23,258 bases of DNA, taken from NCBI GenBank assembly GCA_934271195.1, contig CAKQRB010000029.1, positions 1 to 23,258 on the forward strand. The letters run 5' to 3'. Positions 1 to 6,401 of this stretch are shown in pieces. Position 1 is the first letter of the stretch. Each line of letters begins with the position of its first letter. Position numbers and translations under genes: made by a program. The notes under the pieces are model-generated. The model did not search any database. It was not told the origin of the DNA and was given only the letters and a program-made list of their open reading frames with translations. The stretch comes from an uncultured Alphaproteobacteria bacterium (lineage in GTDB: Bacteria; Pseudomonadota; Alphaproteobacteria; RF32; CAG-239).

Positions 1-1
1 G

Positions 2-94
2 AATTGCGCGACCCTTGGGTATCATCAGAATGTAAGTTGTTCGGGCGCAAGCATTGCTTGTCCGTTTGATTTGACTTACCGCTACTGCATGTAA
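2..94 (+). CDS. C-terminal end of a Cys-rich secreted-type protein (5' partial)
   Basis: Thirty in-frame codons end in TAA at 92-94; the gene begins outside the window. The peptide contains NCATLGY, then two Cys and ACPFDLTYRYC. It lines up with KCASLGY...LACPFDTSKYFC near the N-terminus of the complete gene at 294-815, so the two are tandem paralogues. Cysteine spacing is largely kept. Here the protein stops just after the ACPFD...YRYC motif, while its neighbour continues for more than 110 residues. Function is unknown. The shared Cys pattern suggests a small disulfide-bonded extracytoplasmic domain. The reading frame after the stop stays open to 211, so a longer ancestral form is possible. 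Confidence 0.6.
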   Translation, partial: NCATLGYHQNVSCSGASIACPFDLTYRYCM

Positions 95-160
95 GCCGAA
101 CGTCGGCAGCGATCGGTTTATGCGGTGGCCGAACGTCGGCAACGATCAGTTTGTACTGTG
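95..160 (+). repeat. 33-bp tandem repeat, two copies
   Basis: Two head-to-tail 33-base units (95-127 and 128-160) match at 28 of 33 positions. Each begins GCCGAACGTCGGC, which is an interrupted palindrome (GCCGA/TCGGC). The unit starts directly after the stop codon at 92-94 and is a whole number of codons. In that frame both copies read AERRQRSV, and two of the five differences are silent third-base changes. It may be a former coding repeat or a structured 3' UTR. Confidence 0.75.
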
Positions 161-293
161 CTTCAGAGCCCGCGATGCTATGGCGGTGATGTGACGGAGA
201 AGGTGCTTTGAAGAAACAAGTCCGGCAATGACAAGGTAAAAAACAAAGGAAATAAACAAAGAAAACAAAGAGCAAGAACAAAGGAGAAAGGCG

Positions 294-815
294 ATGAGAA
301 AAGGATTGTTATTGAGTGCGGCAGGATTGCTGCTGGCCGGGAGCTGGACGGCGTACGGCGCCTGTACTCCGGTGTTGAAATGTGCCAGTCTGGGATATAA
401 ATACAGCAGTTCGGAATGTTCAGAGGGCGGGTTGGCCTGTCCGTTTGATACGAGCAAATATTTTTGCGCGGAACCGTGTACCTACACGGTCACGAAAGCA
501 ACATGCGACTCGCAGTGTAAAAACGTGGGCGACAAGAGCTGTACGAAGAGCGGCACGGCTTATTACGAGGCCTGCGGCAGCAGCAAGTGTTCAAGTAACC
601 AGAAGTGTAATAATGGAACATGTAAGGACACTATGCTAGGACAATATTATTACTGTTGTAACGACAGTGATGACAATTGTATGGATATTTCCCCAGATTG
701 TTCTCCGTATTATACTAAATGCCGAAACGATGGTGGTACTCCGATCTTAAAGGGGTACAGCCAAGGAGCCAACGACTACGGATACTATTATATAGCAAGG
801 TTCCTCTGTGAGTAG
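294..815 (+). CDS. Cys-rich secreted protein, unknown function
   Basis: This 173-aa protein has an N-terminal signal peptide (basic RK, hydrophobic residues 5-17, likely cleavage after AYG at residue 22). The cleavage region lacks a good lipobox because the -3 residue is Tyr. The mature part has 19 cysteines in about 151 residues and is rich in Tyr, Ser, Asn and Lys. The first module (about residues 24-60) is shared with the truncated paralogue at 2-94. The middle part has closely spaced Cys (SKCSSNQKCNNGTC), and the C-terminal third has a CC pair and ends FLCE. A strong AAAGGAG ribosome binding site precedes the ATG. The protein is probably disulfide-bonded and acts outside the cytoplasm. 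I recognise no enzyme motif. A mostly purine leader (about 233-290) precedes it. Confidence 0.8.
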   Translation: MRKGLLLSAAGLLLAGSWTAYGACTPVLKCASLGYKYSSSECSEGGLACPFDTSKYFCAEPCTYTVTKATCDSQCKNVGDKSCTKSGTAYYEACGSSKCSSNQKCNNGTCKDTMLGQYYYCCNDSDDNCMDISPDCSPYYTKCRNDGGTPILKGYSQGANDYGYYYIARFLCE

Positions 816-861
816 TCGTTTTCGGATTTTATTAGCAATTTAAAGGTCGTGTGTAAGTGAT

Positions 862-885
862 GAAAGGTGTCGTTAGACACCTTTC
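862..885. other. Perfect 10-bp hairpin downstream of the Cys-rich gene
   Basis: GAAAGGTGTC and GACACCTTTC pair perfectly around a GTTA loop, 47 bases after the stop at 815. No T-tract follows on either strand, so it is a weak case as an intrinsic terminator; it may protect an mRNA end. A second small inverted repeat (CAAACC-AAA-GGTTTG, 904-918) lies just beyond it. Confidence 0.5.
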
Positions 886-927
886 CATGCCAACAAATGT
901 GCCCAAACCAAAGGTTTGTATTCAAAA

Positions 928-955
928 TGGTCGGGGCAGCGGGATTCAAACCCAC
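928..955 (-). other. tRNA-like 3' fragment (T arm, acceptor strand, CCA)
   Basis: Read on the minus strand, the segment is a T arm (stem GTGGG/CCCGC, 7-nt loop TTTGAAT), then a 7-nt acceptor strand TGCCCCG, discriminator A and CCA. The 3' end resembles a tRNA-Pro type. The matching 5' acceptor strand CGGGGCA, a D arm and an anticodon arm are not found in the 80 bases upstream. The loop has T where nearly all tRNAs have C56. It therefore looks like a relic or an integration-site remnant, not a working tRNA. A chance resemblance cannot be excluded. Confidence 0.45.
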
Positions 956-1097
956 GAGGACAAGAAGTTCGGCCAGTCGCATGGCGGCAGATAGATTTGT
1001 GCCGGTGTGAATATTATCTGAAAAAAATTAAAAAAAATTCTTGTAAATAAAAAAGAAAAAATGTATATTCGTTTTTGTAATTGCGGCAAGAGTGTTT

Positions 1098-1126
1098 TTG
1101 ACATGTTTTGCTGTGTCAGTTTTATC
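1098..1126 (+). promoter_or_regulatory. Candidate promoter for tRNA-Arg
   Basis: A perfect -35 (TTGACA, 1098-1103) is followed after 17 bases by TTTATC (1121-1126). The -10 ends only four bases before the tRNA starts at 1131, so the primary transcript would have almost no leader. Either the promoter is nearly leaderless or the true -10 is elsewhere. Confidence 0.4.
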
Positions 1127-1130
1127 TTTT

Positions 1131-1207
1131 GCGCCCTTAGCTCAGCTGGATAGAGCAACAGCCTTCTAAGCTGTGGGTCAGACGTTCGAATCGTCTAGGG
1201 CGCGCCA
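1131..1207 (+). tRNA. tRNA-Arg (anticodon UCU)
   Basis: A full 77-nt cloverleaf can be drawn. The acceptor is GCGCCCT/AGGGCGC (7 bp), discriminator G, and CCA is encoded. The D arm contains AGCTCAGCTGGATAGAGC. The anticodon stem ACAGC/GCTGT holds loop CTTCTAA, giving anticodon TCT, which reads AGA and AGG. The T arm is AGACG-TTCGAAT-CGTCT. The 3' end (CGCGCCA) doubles as the start of a direct repeat that recurs at 1411. Confidence 0.96.
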
Positions 1208-1293
1208 TACATAAAGCCCTGCTTGTTAGCGGGGTTTTGTTGTATTTAAACAATGAAACATTTAATTTTCAAAGACGCGCCAAGACGATTTGC
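1201..1293 (+). repeat. Direct repeat copy A (tRNA 3' end plus terminator)
   Basis: This roughly 93-bp segment starts in the last seven bases of tRNA-Arg and recurs at 1411-1503, 210 bp downstream, at about 80% identity with small indels. It contains a terminator hairpin, an AT-rich stretch and the tail CGCGCCAAGACGATTT. The tail itself resembles the reverse complement of the tRNA 3' end. The pattern fits duplication of a tRNA gene end, or a target-site-like duplication, followed by decay. Confidence 0.75.
1213..1238 (+). terminator. Intrinsic terminator after tRNA-Arg
   Basis: AAAGCCCTGC pairs with GCGGGGTTTT (with G-T wobbles) around loop TTGTTA. The T-rich 3' arm lies five bases past the tRNA CCA. 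Confidence 0.7.
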
Positions 1294-1392
1294 TTAGGAA
1301 CCTAAGCTCGTTCAGGTTGCTTATTCAACCTGTACTCTCTAAGGTTTTCTAAGATTTTACAGATAAAAACAACCGGAGCAACGGTTGTTTTT
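1290..1392 (+). ncRNA. Candidate small RNA: three hairpins ending in a terminator
   Basis: Three hairpins follow one another: GCTTAGG-AA-CCTAAGC (1292-1307), CAGGTTG-CTTATT-CAACCTG (1313-1332), and a perfect 11-bp hairpin AAAAACAACCG/CGGTTGTTTTT (1365-1392) ending in five Ts. No credible ORF runs through it. The layout is that of a small structured transcript, or of a processed 3' extension from the tRNA unit. It lies exactly between the two direct repeats. I see no strong promoter directly upstream, and the terminator after the tRNA would reduce read-through. Confidence 0.35.
1365..1392 (+). terminator. Strong intrinsic terminator hairpin
   Basis: Perfect 11-bp stem (AAAAACAACCG/CGGTTGTTTTT) with a six-base loop GAGCAA. 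The 3' arm ends in TTTTT on the plus strand; by symmetry it could also work on the minus strand. Confidence 0.65.
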
Positions 1393-1410
1393 ACTTAGCA
1401 ATTCTAGATA

Positions 1411-1503
1411 CGCGCCATACATAAAGCCCTGTTAACAGCAGGGTTTTGTTGTGTTTGCACAATAAAAATATTTAATTTCCAATGACGCGCCAAGACGATT
1501 TTC
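1411..1503 (+). repeat. Direct repeat copy B
   Basis: Second copy of the 1201-1293 repeat, again starting CGCGCCATACATAAAGCCCTG, but with no tRNA in front of it. Its terminator hairpin (AAAGCCCTG/CAGGGTTTT, 1423-1431 and 1439-1447) is intact although the loop and stem bases differ from copy A, so the structure is kept despite sequence change. It ends with the same CGCGCCAAGACGATTT tail. Confidence 0.75.
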
Positions 1504-1524
1504 CTAATGCCGGATAATGGCAAT

Positions 1525-1555
1525 AAAAAAAGAGGCAGAGATAATCTTGCCTCTT
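1525..1555 (-). terminator. Terminator of the 1574-2323 gene
   Basis: On the minus strand AAGAGGCA pairs with TGCCTCTT around a 10-nt loop and is followed by a run of Ts. It lies 19 bases past the stop codon of the minus-strand gene. Confidence 0.75.
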
Positions 1556-1573
1556 AAATTTTGTGAACCAAAT

Positions 1574-2323
1574 TTATATCTCGGCTGTCAAAACCGTTTT
1601 TTTGGCTCTTAACTTGTTAAAAAAGCCTTTTACGCCAATGCGTCGGTAAAAGTCCTTTTTATCAATTTTATTCCAGCGTTCTTTGAACAATACTGGATAA
1701 AGTTGCCATCTTTGCGGGGTGGCAAAATAGCAATACAGATCATTCGGATCTATATTTTTATCCCAATAAATCATTTGCCACGCCCATTGGAAAACCTCTT
1801 GAGCAGTTGCCGCTTTCAGACAAACAGACGACAGCATATAGCTCCTGTGCGGTTCCCCGTATTTGTCAAGATGTTCTGCCAGACCGCAAATTATCTTGAC
1901 CATATGTTCCCTGATAGTGGGAGATTTTAGACAGGTTTTGGCCTGTTTGGTCAAGAACTTCCAACATCCGTCTGTCATCAATCCGGGCTGATCCCATTTT
2001 GCAGAGTATTTGTCGTATCTTTCTGACAACAAAGCCTTTCTTGTCGGCTCGTGCAAAACTGCACCATGCGATATACGCTGCATGGCAATTTCCAACAAGG
2101 CTTCTCCGCTTACCCAATCCTGCTTCCAAAGGTATTCTCCAAAATCGGCAATTAACAGCATATAATCGTCGCTGATACGCCAACCGCGGATATCCTGTCC
2201 TCCTTCATGCAAGATTTTGGGCAAAATGATTTTGTGAACAATCTCATCATGAGACATTTCTGCAATTTCATTTTGGGGCATTCTTGATAATTCAGCCACT
2301 CTTTTTACAAAATTTACGTTCAT
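1574..2323 (-). CDS. Hypothetical protein, 249 aa
   Basis: Not recognised. It is a soluble-looking, mainly helical protein with no signal peptide or membrane segment, unusually rich in Trp, with many charged residues. The N-terminus (MNVNFVKRVAELSRMPQNE) could be a small helical domain. The C-terminal part has aromatic motifs such as WAWQMIYWDK and WQLYPVLFKERW and ends in a basic helix. No catalytic motif stands out. The ATG at 2321-2323 lacks a clear Shine-Dalgarno, as the upstream bases are A/T only, but it gives a full-length frame. It is transcribed alone, convergent with tRNA-Arg, with its own terminator at 1525-1555. The AT-rich 2324-2547 gap that it shares with the divergent 2548 gene must hold both promoters. 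Confidence 0.75.
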   Translation of the reverse strand: MNVNFVKRVAELSRMPQNEIAEMSHDEIVHKIILPKILHEGGQDIRGWRISDDYMLLIADFGEYLWKQDWVSGEALLEIAMQRISHGAVLHEPTRKALLSERYDKYSAKWDQPGLMTDGCWKFLTKQAKTCLKSPTIREHMVKIICGLAEHLDKYGEPHRSYMLSSVCLKAATAQEVFQWAWQMIYWDKNIDPNDLYCYFATPQRWQLYPVLFKERWNKIDKKDFYRRIGVKGFFNKLRAKKTVLTAEI

Positions 2324-2547
2324 AATTTTTTTGTTTTTTGGGGTTAATAATAGAAATAATTTTTAATTTACTTTTTAAAACATATCATAAATCAGATTAT
2401 TTGACAAGCTCATTTTGTCTATTTTAACAAAAATGTCACATTGCATCAAAATTTCTTATTAACTCAACTTAAACTATTTTAGTATATATTTATTTTTAAT
2501 AATTGATATTTTACTATTATATAAGTGAATCATTTGAGGTTATGCGC

Positions 2548-2982
2548 ATGAATAAGAAATTTGGCAGTTGCTGTATGGCAATATCTTTATTATTTTCTGT
2601 GGCGGTACAGGCTGCGGAAGTTGACGATTGCATTAACAAGTCGAACAGTTCCGACGAGGCTTACAGTCGGTGCTGGCTGGACGAAGCCAAGCGTTTGAAT
2701 ACGGAAATCAAAAACAAATATGAGCAATTGGCTTCTAATAAGCTTGTGGCAGAATGGAACAAAGGTAATGGCATGTTTAAGGGAAATTTGAAAGATATGT
2801 ACGATTCCTGGGTGGCTTACCGCAATCGGTTTTGCTCTTTATCCGGAGTGGCCGGCCATTATGAAACATCTGAAAGCAAAGCTTTTCACCAGTCTTTATG
2901 TCTGGTAAACTTAAGTAAAAATCATAATCAGGAATTAGACGGGTTGCTTTCGACTTTTGCTTCTCAAATGATTAAAGATTAA
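2548..2982 (+). CDS. Secreted LprI/DUF1311-type protein
   Basis: A signal peptide (MNKKFGSCCMAISLLFSVAVQAAE, cleavage near AQA-A) is followed by a domain with the LprI_N/DUF1311 pattern: D-C near the start, a second Cys followed by W (SRCWLDEAKRLNTEIKNKY), a W-x-x-Y-R-x-x-F-C segment, then a fourth Cys (QSLCLVNLSKNHNQELDGLL). In the family these four Cys form disulfides, and some members inhibit lysozyme in the periplasm; here that function is inferred only. The start at 2548 was chosen because GAGG (2536-2539) is eight bases upstream. The ATG at 2542 is too close to it, and an upstream in-frame start at 2503 would bury the signal peptide. Mature size is about 120 aa. Confidence 0.75.
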   Translation: MNKKFGSCCMAISLLFSVAVQAAEVDDCINKSNSSDEAYSRCWLDEAKRLNTEIKNKYEQLASNKLVAEWNKGNGMFKGNLKDMYDSWVAYRNRFCSLSGVAGHYETSESKAFHQSLCLVNLSKNHNQELDGLLSTFASQMIKD

Positions 2983-2993
2983 AAAAAACACGT

Positions 2994-3070
2994 TAAACTG
3001 TCCCTCGGAAGTTGGACAATAAAAAAGTCCCAAGGGTATCAAAGGAAATTAAGCAAATGGCATCGGCGTT
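2994..3070 (+). mobile_element. Probable IS3-family left-end remnant
   Basis: Bases 2994-3018 (AAACTGTCC...GTTGGACA) match the IS150/IS3-type terminal inverted repeat pattern (TG-ACTG-CC...GTTGGAC) and recur at 8086-8110 and 13862-13886. Reading inward in frame from 3021 gives KKVPRVSKEIKQMASAL, which resembles the start of an IS3-type OrfA (basic, aromatic or Val, S-x-E-F-K). The frame ends within 15 codons after that, so it would be a fossil. A terminator hairpin overlaps its end. Confidence 0.4.
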
Positions 3071-3087
3071 AAACCGATGTCATTTTT
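3059..3087 (+). terminator. Terminator of the LprI-like gene
   Basis: GGCATCGG pairs with CCGATGTC around loop CGTTAAA and is followed by ATTTTT. It lies 77 bases past the stop at 2982. Confidence 0.65.
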
Positions 3088-3097
3088 GTATTCAAAA

Positions 3098-3125
3098 ATA
3101 AAGCCCTGCGGGGGCAGGGCTTTAT
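3098..3125 (-). terminator. Terminator of ppiD (12-bp stem)
   Basis: ATAAAGCCCTGC pairs perfectly with GCAGGGCTTTAT around a GGGG loop, six bases past the ppiD stop. A T-run follows on the minus strand. The core AAAGCCCTGC also forms the 5' arm of the tRNA-Arg terminator. Confidence 0.85.
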
Positions 3126-3131
3126 CCGGAG

Positions 3132-5012
3132 TCAGTCTATAATGCCGACGGCCTTATATTTAATCTTAATCCGGTAATTTGTGCCATAATCATTAATCAG
3201 TTGCTGTGCCATTTCTTGCGAGGTTGCAAATTGAGCCTTGCGCAAAATGTCTTTTTTCTCGCTTTCTGTCAGCTTGTTTGAACTGTTAATAACTTTTACC
3301 GGTACCACAATCACCTGACGCACGCCATCGCCGATGACTTTCGGCGTTCCGATGTTCTCTCTGAACAGTTCCTGTATTTGCAGAGCAGAAAAGCCGTCAA
3401 ATGTGTCAGATTTTTTTAACGGAGCCGTTGTTTGTAACTTCAGCCCGAAACGTCTGGCAACGTCTTCAATCTTGTCACCATTTTCCACATCATGAAGCAC
3501 ATCGTTGACAACTTCCTGTGCAATGGCGTTCTTTTCATTGCCGGCCCAAATTTTTTCAATCTCCGACACAACCTCGTCCATGGCTTTCTGGTGCGGTTCC
3601 GTAATTTTGTCAACATTAACAAAGACAAAACCGTCATCAGTTTCAACCGCCTGACTGGTTTCATCTTGATTATAAGAAAATGCCGCGTCAATAAAATCAG
3701 GTGAAGCCACAAGTTTTTCAAAACTCTTTGGCATCGTCTTGGCTTTACCGTCTTCCTGCAGCCCTTCAACTTTCAAAAGCGGCATGTTCAGTCCTTTTGC
3801 TATTTCGGCAAGAGACTTTCCGGCACCGACTTCGTCTTCAATCTTAGCAATCAGATCGCCGGCAGCTTCATCAGACTGCTCGCGACGCAAAACCTCAACA
3901 ATTTTAGCCTTGGCTTTTTCCCAAGATGTCTTCTGCATCGGGCGGATATTTGTCACTTTCATGATGTGCCAGCCGTATTCGGATTCTTCCGGTTCGGAAA
4001 TCTCGCCTTTCTTCAGGTTGAACATCACGTCGCCCATATTGCCGATAAGCATGTCTTTCTCTACAAAACCAAGATCCGTGGCAGCCTTGTCCTGATTAGC
4101 TTCTTTCTTGGCGACTGCATAAAAGTCCGCGCCGTTCTTCAGTTGGGCATAAGCCTTGTCCGCATCGGCTTTGTTTTCAAAAACCATTTGCAGAATATTT
4201 CTGCTTTCAGGAATCTCAAACTGCTTAATATTTTCATCATAATAAGCCTTGACTTCTTCATCGGAAATCAAAACCTTTCCGGCGGCATCGGCACTGGAAA
4301 TGCTGATGAAAGAAACATCTCGATTCTCTGGTTCAATGAATTGGGTGGCAAAATCGTTGTAATACTGCTCAATCTCGTCTTGCGAAATTTTGCGGTCAAT
4401 TTTCATCTGTTCCGGATCAATATTGATAAATTTGAAAACTTTTTTCTGATTATCAATCTTGTACTGATATTCGGCCATAAAATTCGGCACGATAACGCCG
4501 TCCACCATATTGTAAACGAGGTGGATTTTTTCAATATCACGGCGCAGCGACTGAATATACTCTTGCTCGCTTATACCGACCGAAGCCAGAATCCGACGCA
4601 TGCGCTGAACGCTGAACTTACCGTTCTCGTCCATAAACTCAGGCTGTGAAGCAATAATCTTCTTAATCAGTTCATCACTGATATAAACATTGTTATCCTG
4701 AGCCGTTTTTTGCAAAATGGCATTGGAAAGCTCTTTTTGAATAAGCCCCTGCAGCACGGCATTGCGGATATTTTCGTTCACATCCAGATTTTCGCCGAAC
4801 AAAGATTTGGCTTTTTGGAGCTCGTTGTTCAGTTCGTTCATAATCTGGCTTTGGGTAATCTCAATATCGTCTACCTTAATCACCGGCTTGTTGTTGGCCG
4901 CTGTGGCGTAATAGCCGGAGACACCGAAGAGAGACATAAAACTCAGGGCGGTAAGAATCAAAATCAGCTTCATCACCCAAGAGTCCTGAATACTTCTAAT
5001 TTTTCCAATCAT
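3132..5012 (-). CDS. ppiD: Periplasmic peptidyl-prolyl isomerase D (PpiD/SurA-type)
   Basis: This 626-aa inner-membrane-anchored folding factor helps newly exported outer-membrane and periplasmic proteins near the Sec channel. A short cytoplasmic N-terminus (MIGKIRSIQDSWVMK) leads to one membrane helix (about residues 13-34). A SurA_N-like chaperone region (about 42-190) follows, then a parvulin domain (about 265-360) with GADFYAVAKKEA, the LGFVEKD strand and EYGWHIMKV, then a long C-terminal chaperone-like part. The start at 5012 was chosen because the classic PpiD N-terminus begins there and AAGG lies about ten bases upstream; the frame extends 23 codons further upstream. It is divergent from tpiA over a 180-bp gap. 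Confidence 0.93.
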   Translation of the reverse strand: MIGKIRSIQDSWVMKLILILTALSFMSLFGVSGYYATAANNKPVIKVDDIEITQSQIMNELNNELQKAKSLFGENLDVNENIRNAVLQGLIQKELSNAILQKTAQDNNVYISDELIKKIIASQPEFMDENGKFSVQRMRRILASVGISEQEYIQSLRRDIEKIHLVYNMVDGVIVPNFMAEYQYKIDNQKKVFKFINIDPEQMKIDRKISQDEIEQYYNDFATQFIEPENRDVSFISISSADAAGKVLISDEEVKAYYDENIKQFEIPESRNILQMVFENKADADKAYAQLKNGADFYAVAKKEANQDKAATDLGFVEKDMLIGNMGDVMFNLKKGEISEPEESEYGWHIMKVTNIRPMQKTSWEKAKAKIVEVLRREQSDEAAGDLIAKIEDEVGAGKSLAEIAKGLNMPLLKVEGLQEDGKAKTMPKSFEKLVASPDFIDAAFSYNQDETSQAVETDDGFVFVNVDKITEPHQKAMDEVVSEIEKIWAGNEKNAIAQEVVNDVLHDVENGDKIEDVARRFGLKLQTTAPLKKSDTFDGFSALQIQELFRENIGTPKVIGDGVRQVIVVPVKVINSSNKLTESEKKDILRKAQFATSQEMAQQLINDYGTNYRIKIKYKAVGIID

Positions 5013-5192
5013 TTTTTCTGACCTTATTATTATATTAATTAAGCTGGCGCAATTATAATGCAATTTTAATAATATATGCAATCGTATAAATATTAGTGTT
5101 GAAAAGTTTTTTCTACTGGAAAAATATAATTTGCTGTGCTAAAAGGAAAGCAAATTGGAAATTTTTAATAAATTTGAAGAGGAAAATAAATT

Positions 5193-5957
5193 ATGGCAAG
5201 AAAAAAAATGATTGCCGGCAACTGGAAAATGAACTGCCTGCTGGCCGAAGGTACTGAATTGGCAAAAGGAATTGCCGCCGAAATTAAAAAAATGGGCAAA
5301 CCTTCCTGCGAATTTCTGGTCTGCCCGCCGTTTACTCTGCTGACAACCGTTAAAAAAGCCCTGCGCGGCGCAAAGGTTGCCCTCGGCGCGCAAGATGCCC
5401 ATTTCAACGTTAAAGGTGCGCATACCGGCGATGTCAGTCCGGCAATGCTCAAAGATGTCGGTTGCCAGTATGTGATTCTCGGTCACTCCGAAAGACGTGC
5501 CGACCATAATGAAAGCAACGAACTGATTAATAAAAAGGCTGTCGCCGCTTATGAAGCAGGATTGAAAGCTGTTATCTGCATCGGCGAAACCTTGGAACAG
5601 CGCGATTCAGGTAAGACCATTGACGTTTGTTCTTCTCAGATTCTGGGCTCCGTTCCCGACAATGCCGATGCCTCCAATACCGTTATCGCTTACGAGCCGG
5701 TTTGGGCTATCGGAACGGGCAAAACCCCGACAGCGCAGGACGTTGAAGAAGTTCATGCTGCCGTACGCAAAGTTTTGGCTAAAAAGCTTGGCAAGGGCAA
5801 TGCCAATAAAATGCGCATTTTGTACGGAGGTTCGGTCAAACCCGCTAATGCCAAAGAATTTTTGTCTTTACCCGATGTTGACGGCGCGCTTATCGGCGGT
5901 GCCAGCCTGAAGGTCGAAGATTTTATTTCTATTGCCCAAAACGCCGGCTGTTGCTAA
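5193..5957 (+). CDS. tpiA: Triosephosphate isomerase
   Basis: Interconverts dihydroxyacetone phosphate and glyceraldehyde 3-phosphate in glycolysis and gluconeogenesis. At 254 aa it is the normal length for this TIM barrel. Active-site residues are present: Asn10 and Lys12 in GNWKMN, His98 in YVILGHSERR, and Glu168 in AYEPVWAIGTGKTPT, which also starts the flexible loop 6. Phosphate-binding GGSVKPANA (212-220) and GALIGGASL are intact. GAGG sits about ten bases before the ATG. It heads the tpiA-secG-pyrG run; secG follows 17 bases after the stop. Confidence 0.98.
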   Translation: MARKKMIAGNWKMNCLLAEGTELAKGIAAEIKKMGKPSCEFLVCPPFTLLTTVKKALRGAKVALGAQDAHFNVKGAHTGDVSPAMLKDVGCQYVILGHSERRADHNESNELINKKAVAAYEAGLKAVICIGETLEQRDSGKTIDVCSSQILGSVPDNADASNTVIAYEPVWAIGTGKTPTAQDVEEVHAAVRKVLAKKLGKGNANKMRILYGGSVKPANAKEFLSLPDVDGALIGGASLKVEDFISIAQNAGCC

Positions 5958-5974
5958 TCGGAAAGGAAGAAAAA

Positions 5975-6307
5975 ATGGGAACAATTTTACTCGTAATTCA
6001 CTTGTTGGTCGCAATCTTTCTGGTTGCCATCATTTTGTTGCAGCGTTCTGAAGGCGGTGCTTTAGATGGTCTCGGCGGCGGTTCCGGCGCCAACAGCTTT
6101 TTGAGCGCCCGCGGAACCGGAAACTTTCTGACCCGCCTGACGGCAATTCTGGCCACGATTTTCATCATTACCAGTATTTCGCTGTCACTTTATTATAAAG
6201 GTCACAGTGTGCCTAAAAAATCGTTGATCGATTCTATTGAACAGACTGTTCCTGCGCAGGCAACAGAAACCGACAAAACACCTGAAGTTCCGACAGCAGG
6301 TAAGTAG
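5975..6307 (+). CDS. secG: Preprotein translocase subunit SecG
   Basis: Small 110-aa partner of SecYE in the inner-membrane Sec channel. It has two membrane helices (about residues 3-22 and 54-74) joined by the conserved loop RSEGGALDGLGGG...FLSARGTGNFLTR. The hydrophilic tail ends in a Pro/Thr/Glu-rich stretch, as is common in alphaproteobacteria. The ATG at 5975 follows AAAGGAAGA closely; the TTG at 5951 would overlap tpiA and add eight non-conserved residues. It lies in the usual place between tpiA and pyrG. Confidence 0.96.
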   Translation: MGTILLVIHLLVAIFLVAIILLQRSEGGALDGLGGGSGANSFLSARGTGNFLTRLTAILATIFIITSISLSLYYKGHSVPKKSLIDSIEQTVPAQATETDKTPEVPTAGK

Positions 6308-6329
6308 ATGAAAAAACGACAATAAAAAT

Positions 6330-6355
6330 AAGGCGCTTGTTTCGACAGCGCCTTT
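6330..6355 (+). terminator. Possible terminator between secG and pyrG
   Basis: AAGGCGCT pairs with AGCGCCTT around a nine-base loop, but only a short T-run (TTT) follows. It may cause partial termination, leaving pyrG in part read from secG. Confidence 0.5.
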
Positions 6356-6401
6356 GTCACTTTAAAAGGCTCAAGTTAATATATTCAAATAAGGAAGAAA
6401 A

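Noticed and set aside
788..982. Minus-strand 64-codon frame across the Cys-rich gene end
   Set aside because: It runs through the tRNA-like fragment and a perfect hairpin and has no signal of coding.
924..1005. Complete tRNA, or two-piece tmRNA acceptor piece, on the minus strand
   Set aside because: No 5' strand pairing with TGCCCCG, no D or anticodon arm, and no tmRNA tag-coding piece was found nearby. Kept only as a fragment.
3966..4649. Plus-strand frame of 227 codons inside ppiD
   Set aside because: Antisense shadow of the PpiD coding sequence; composition follows the complementary codons.
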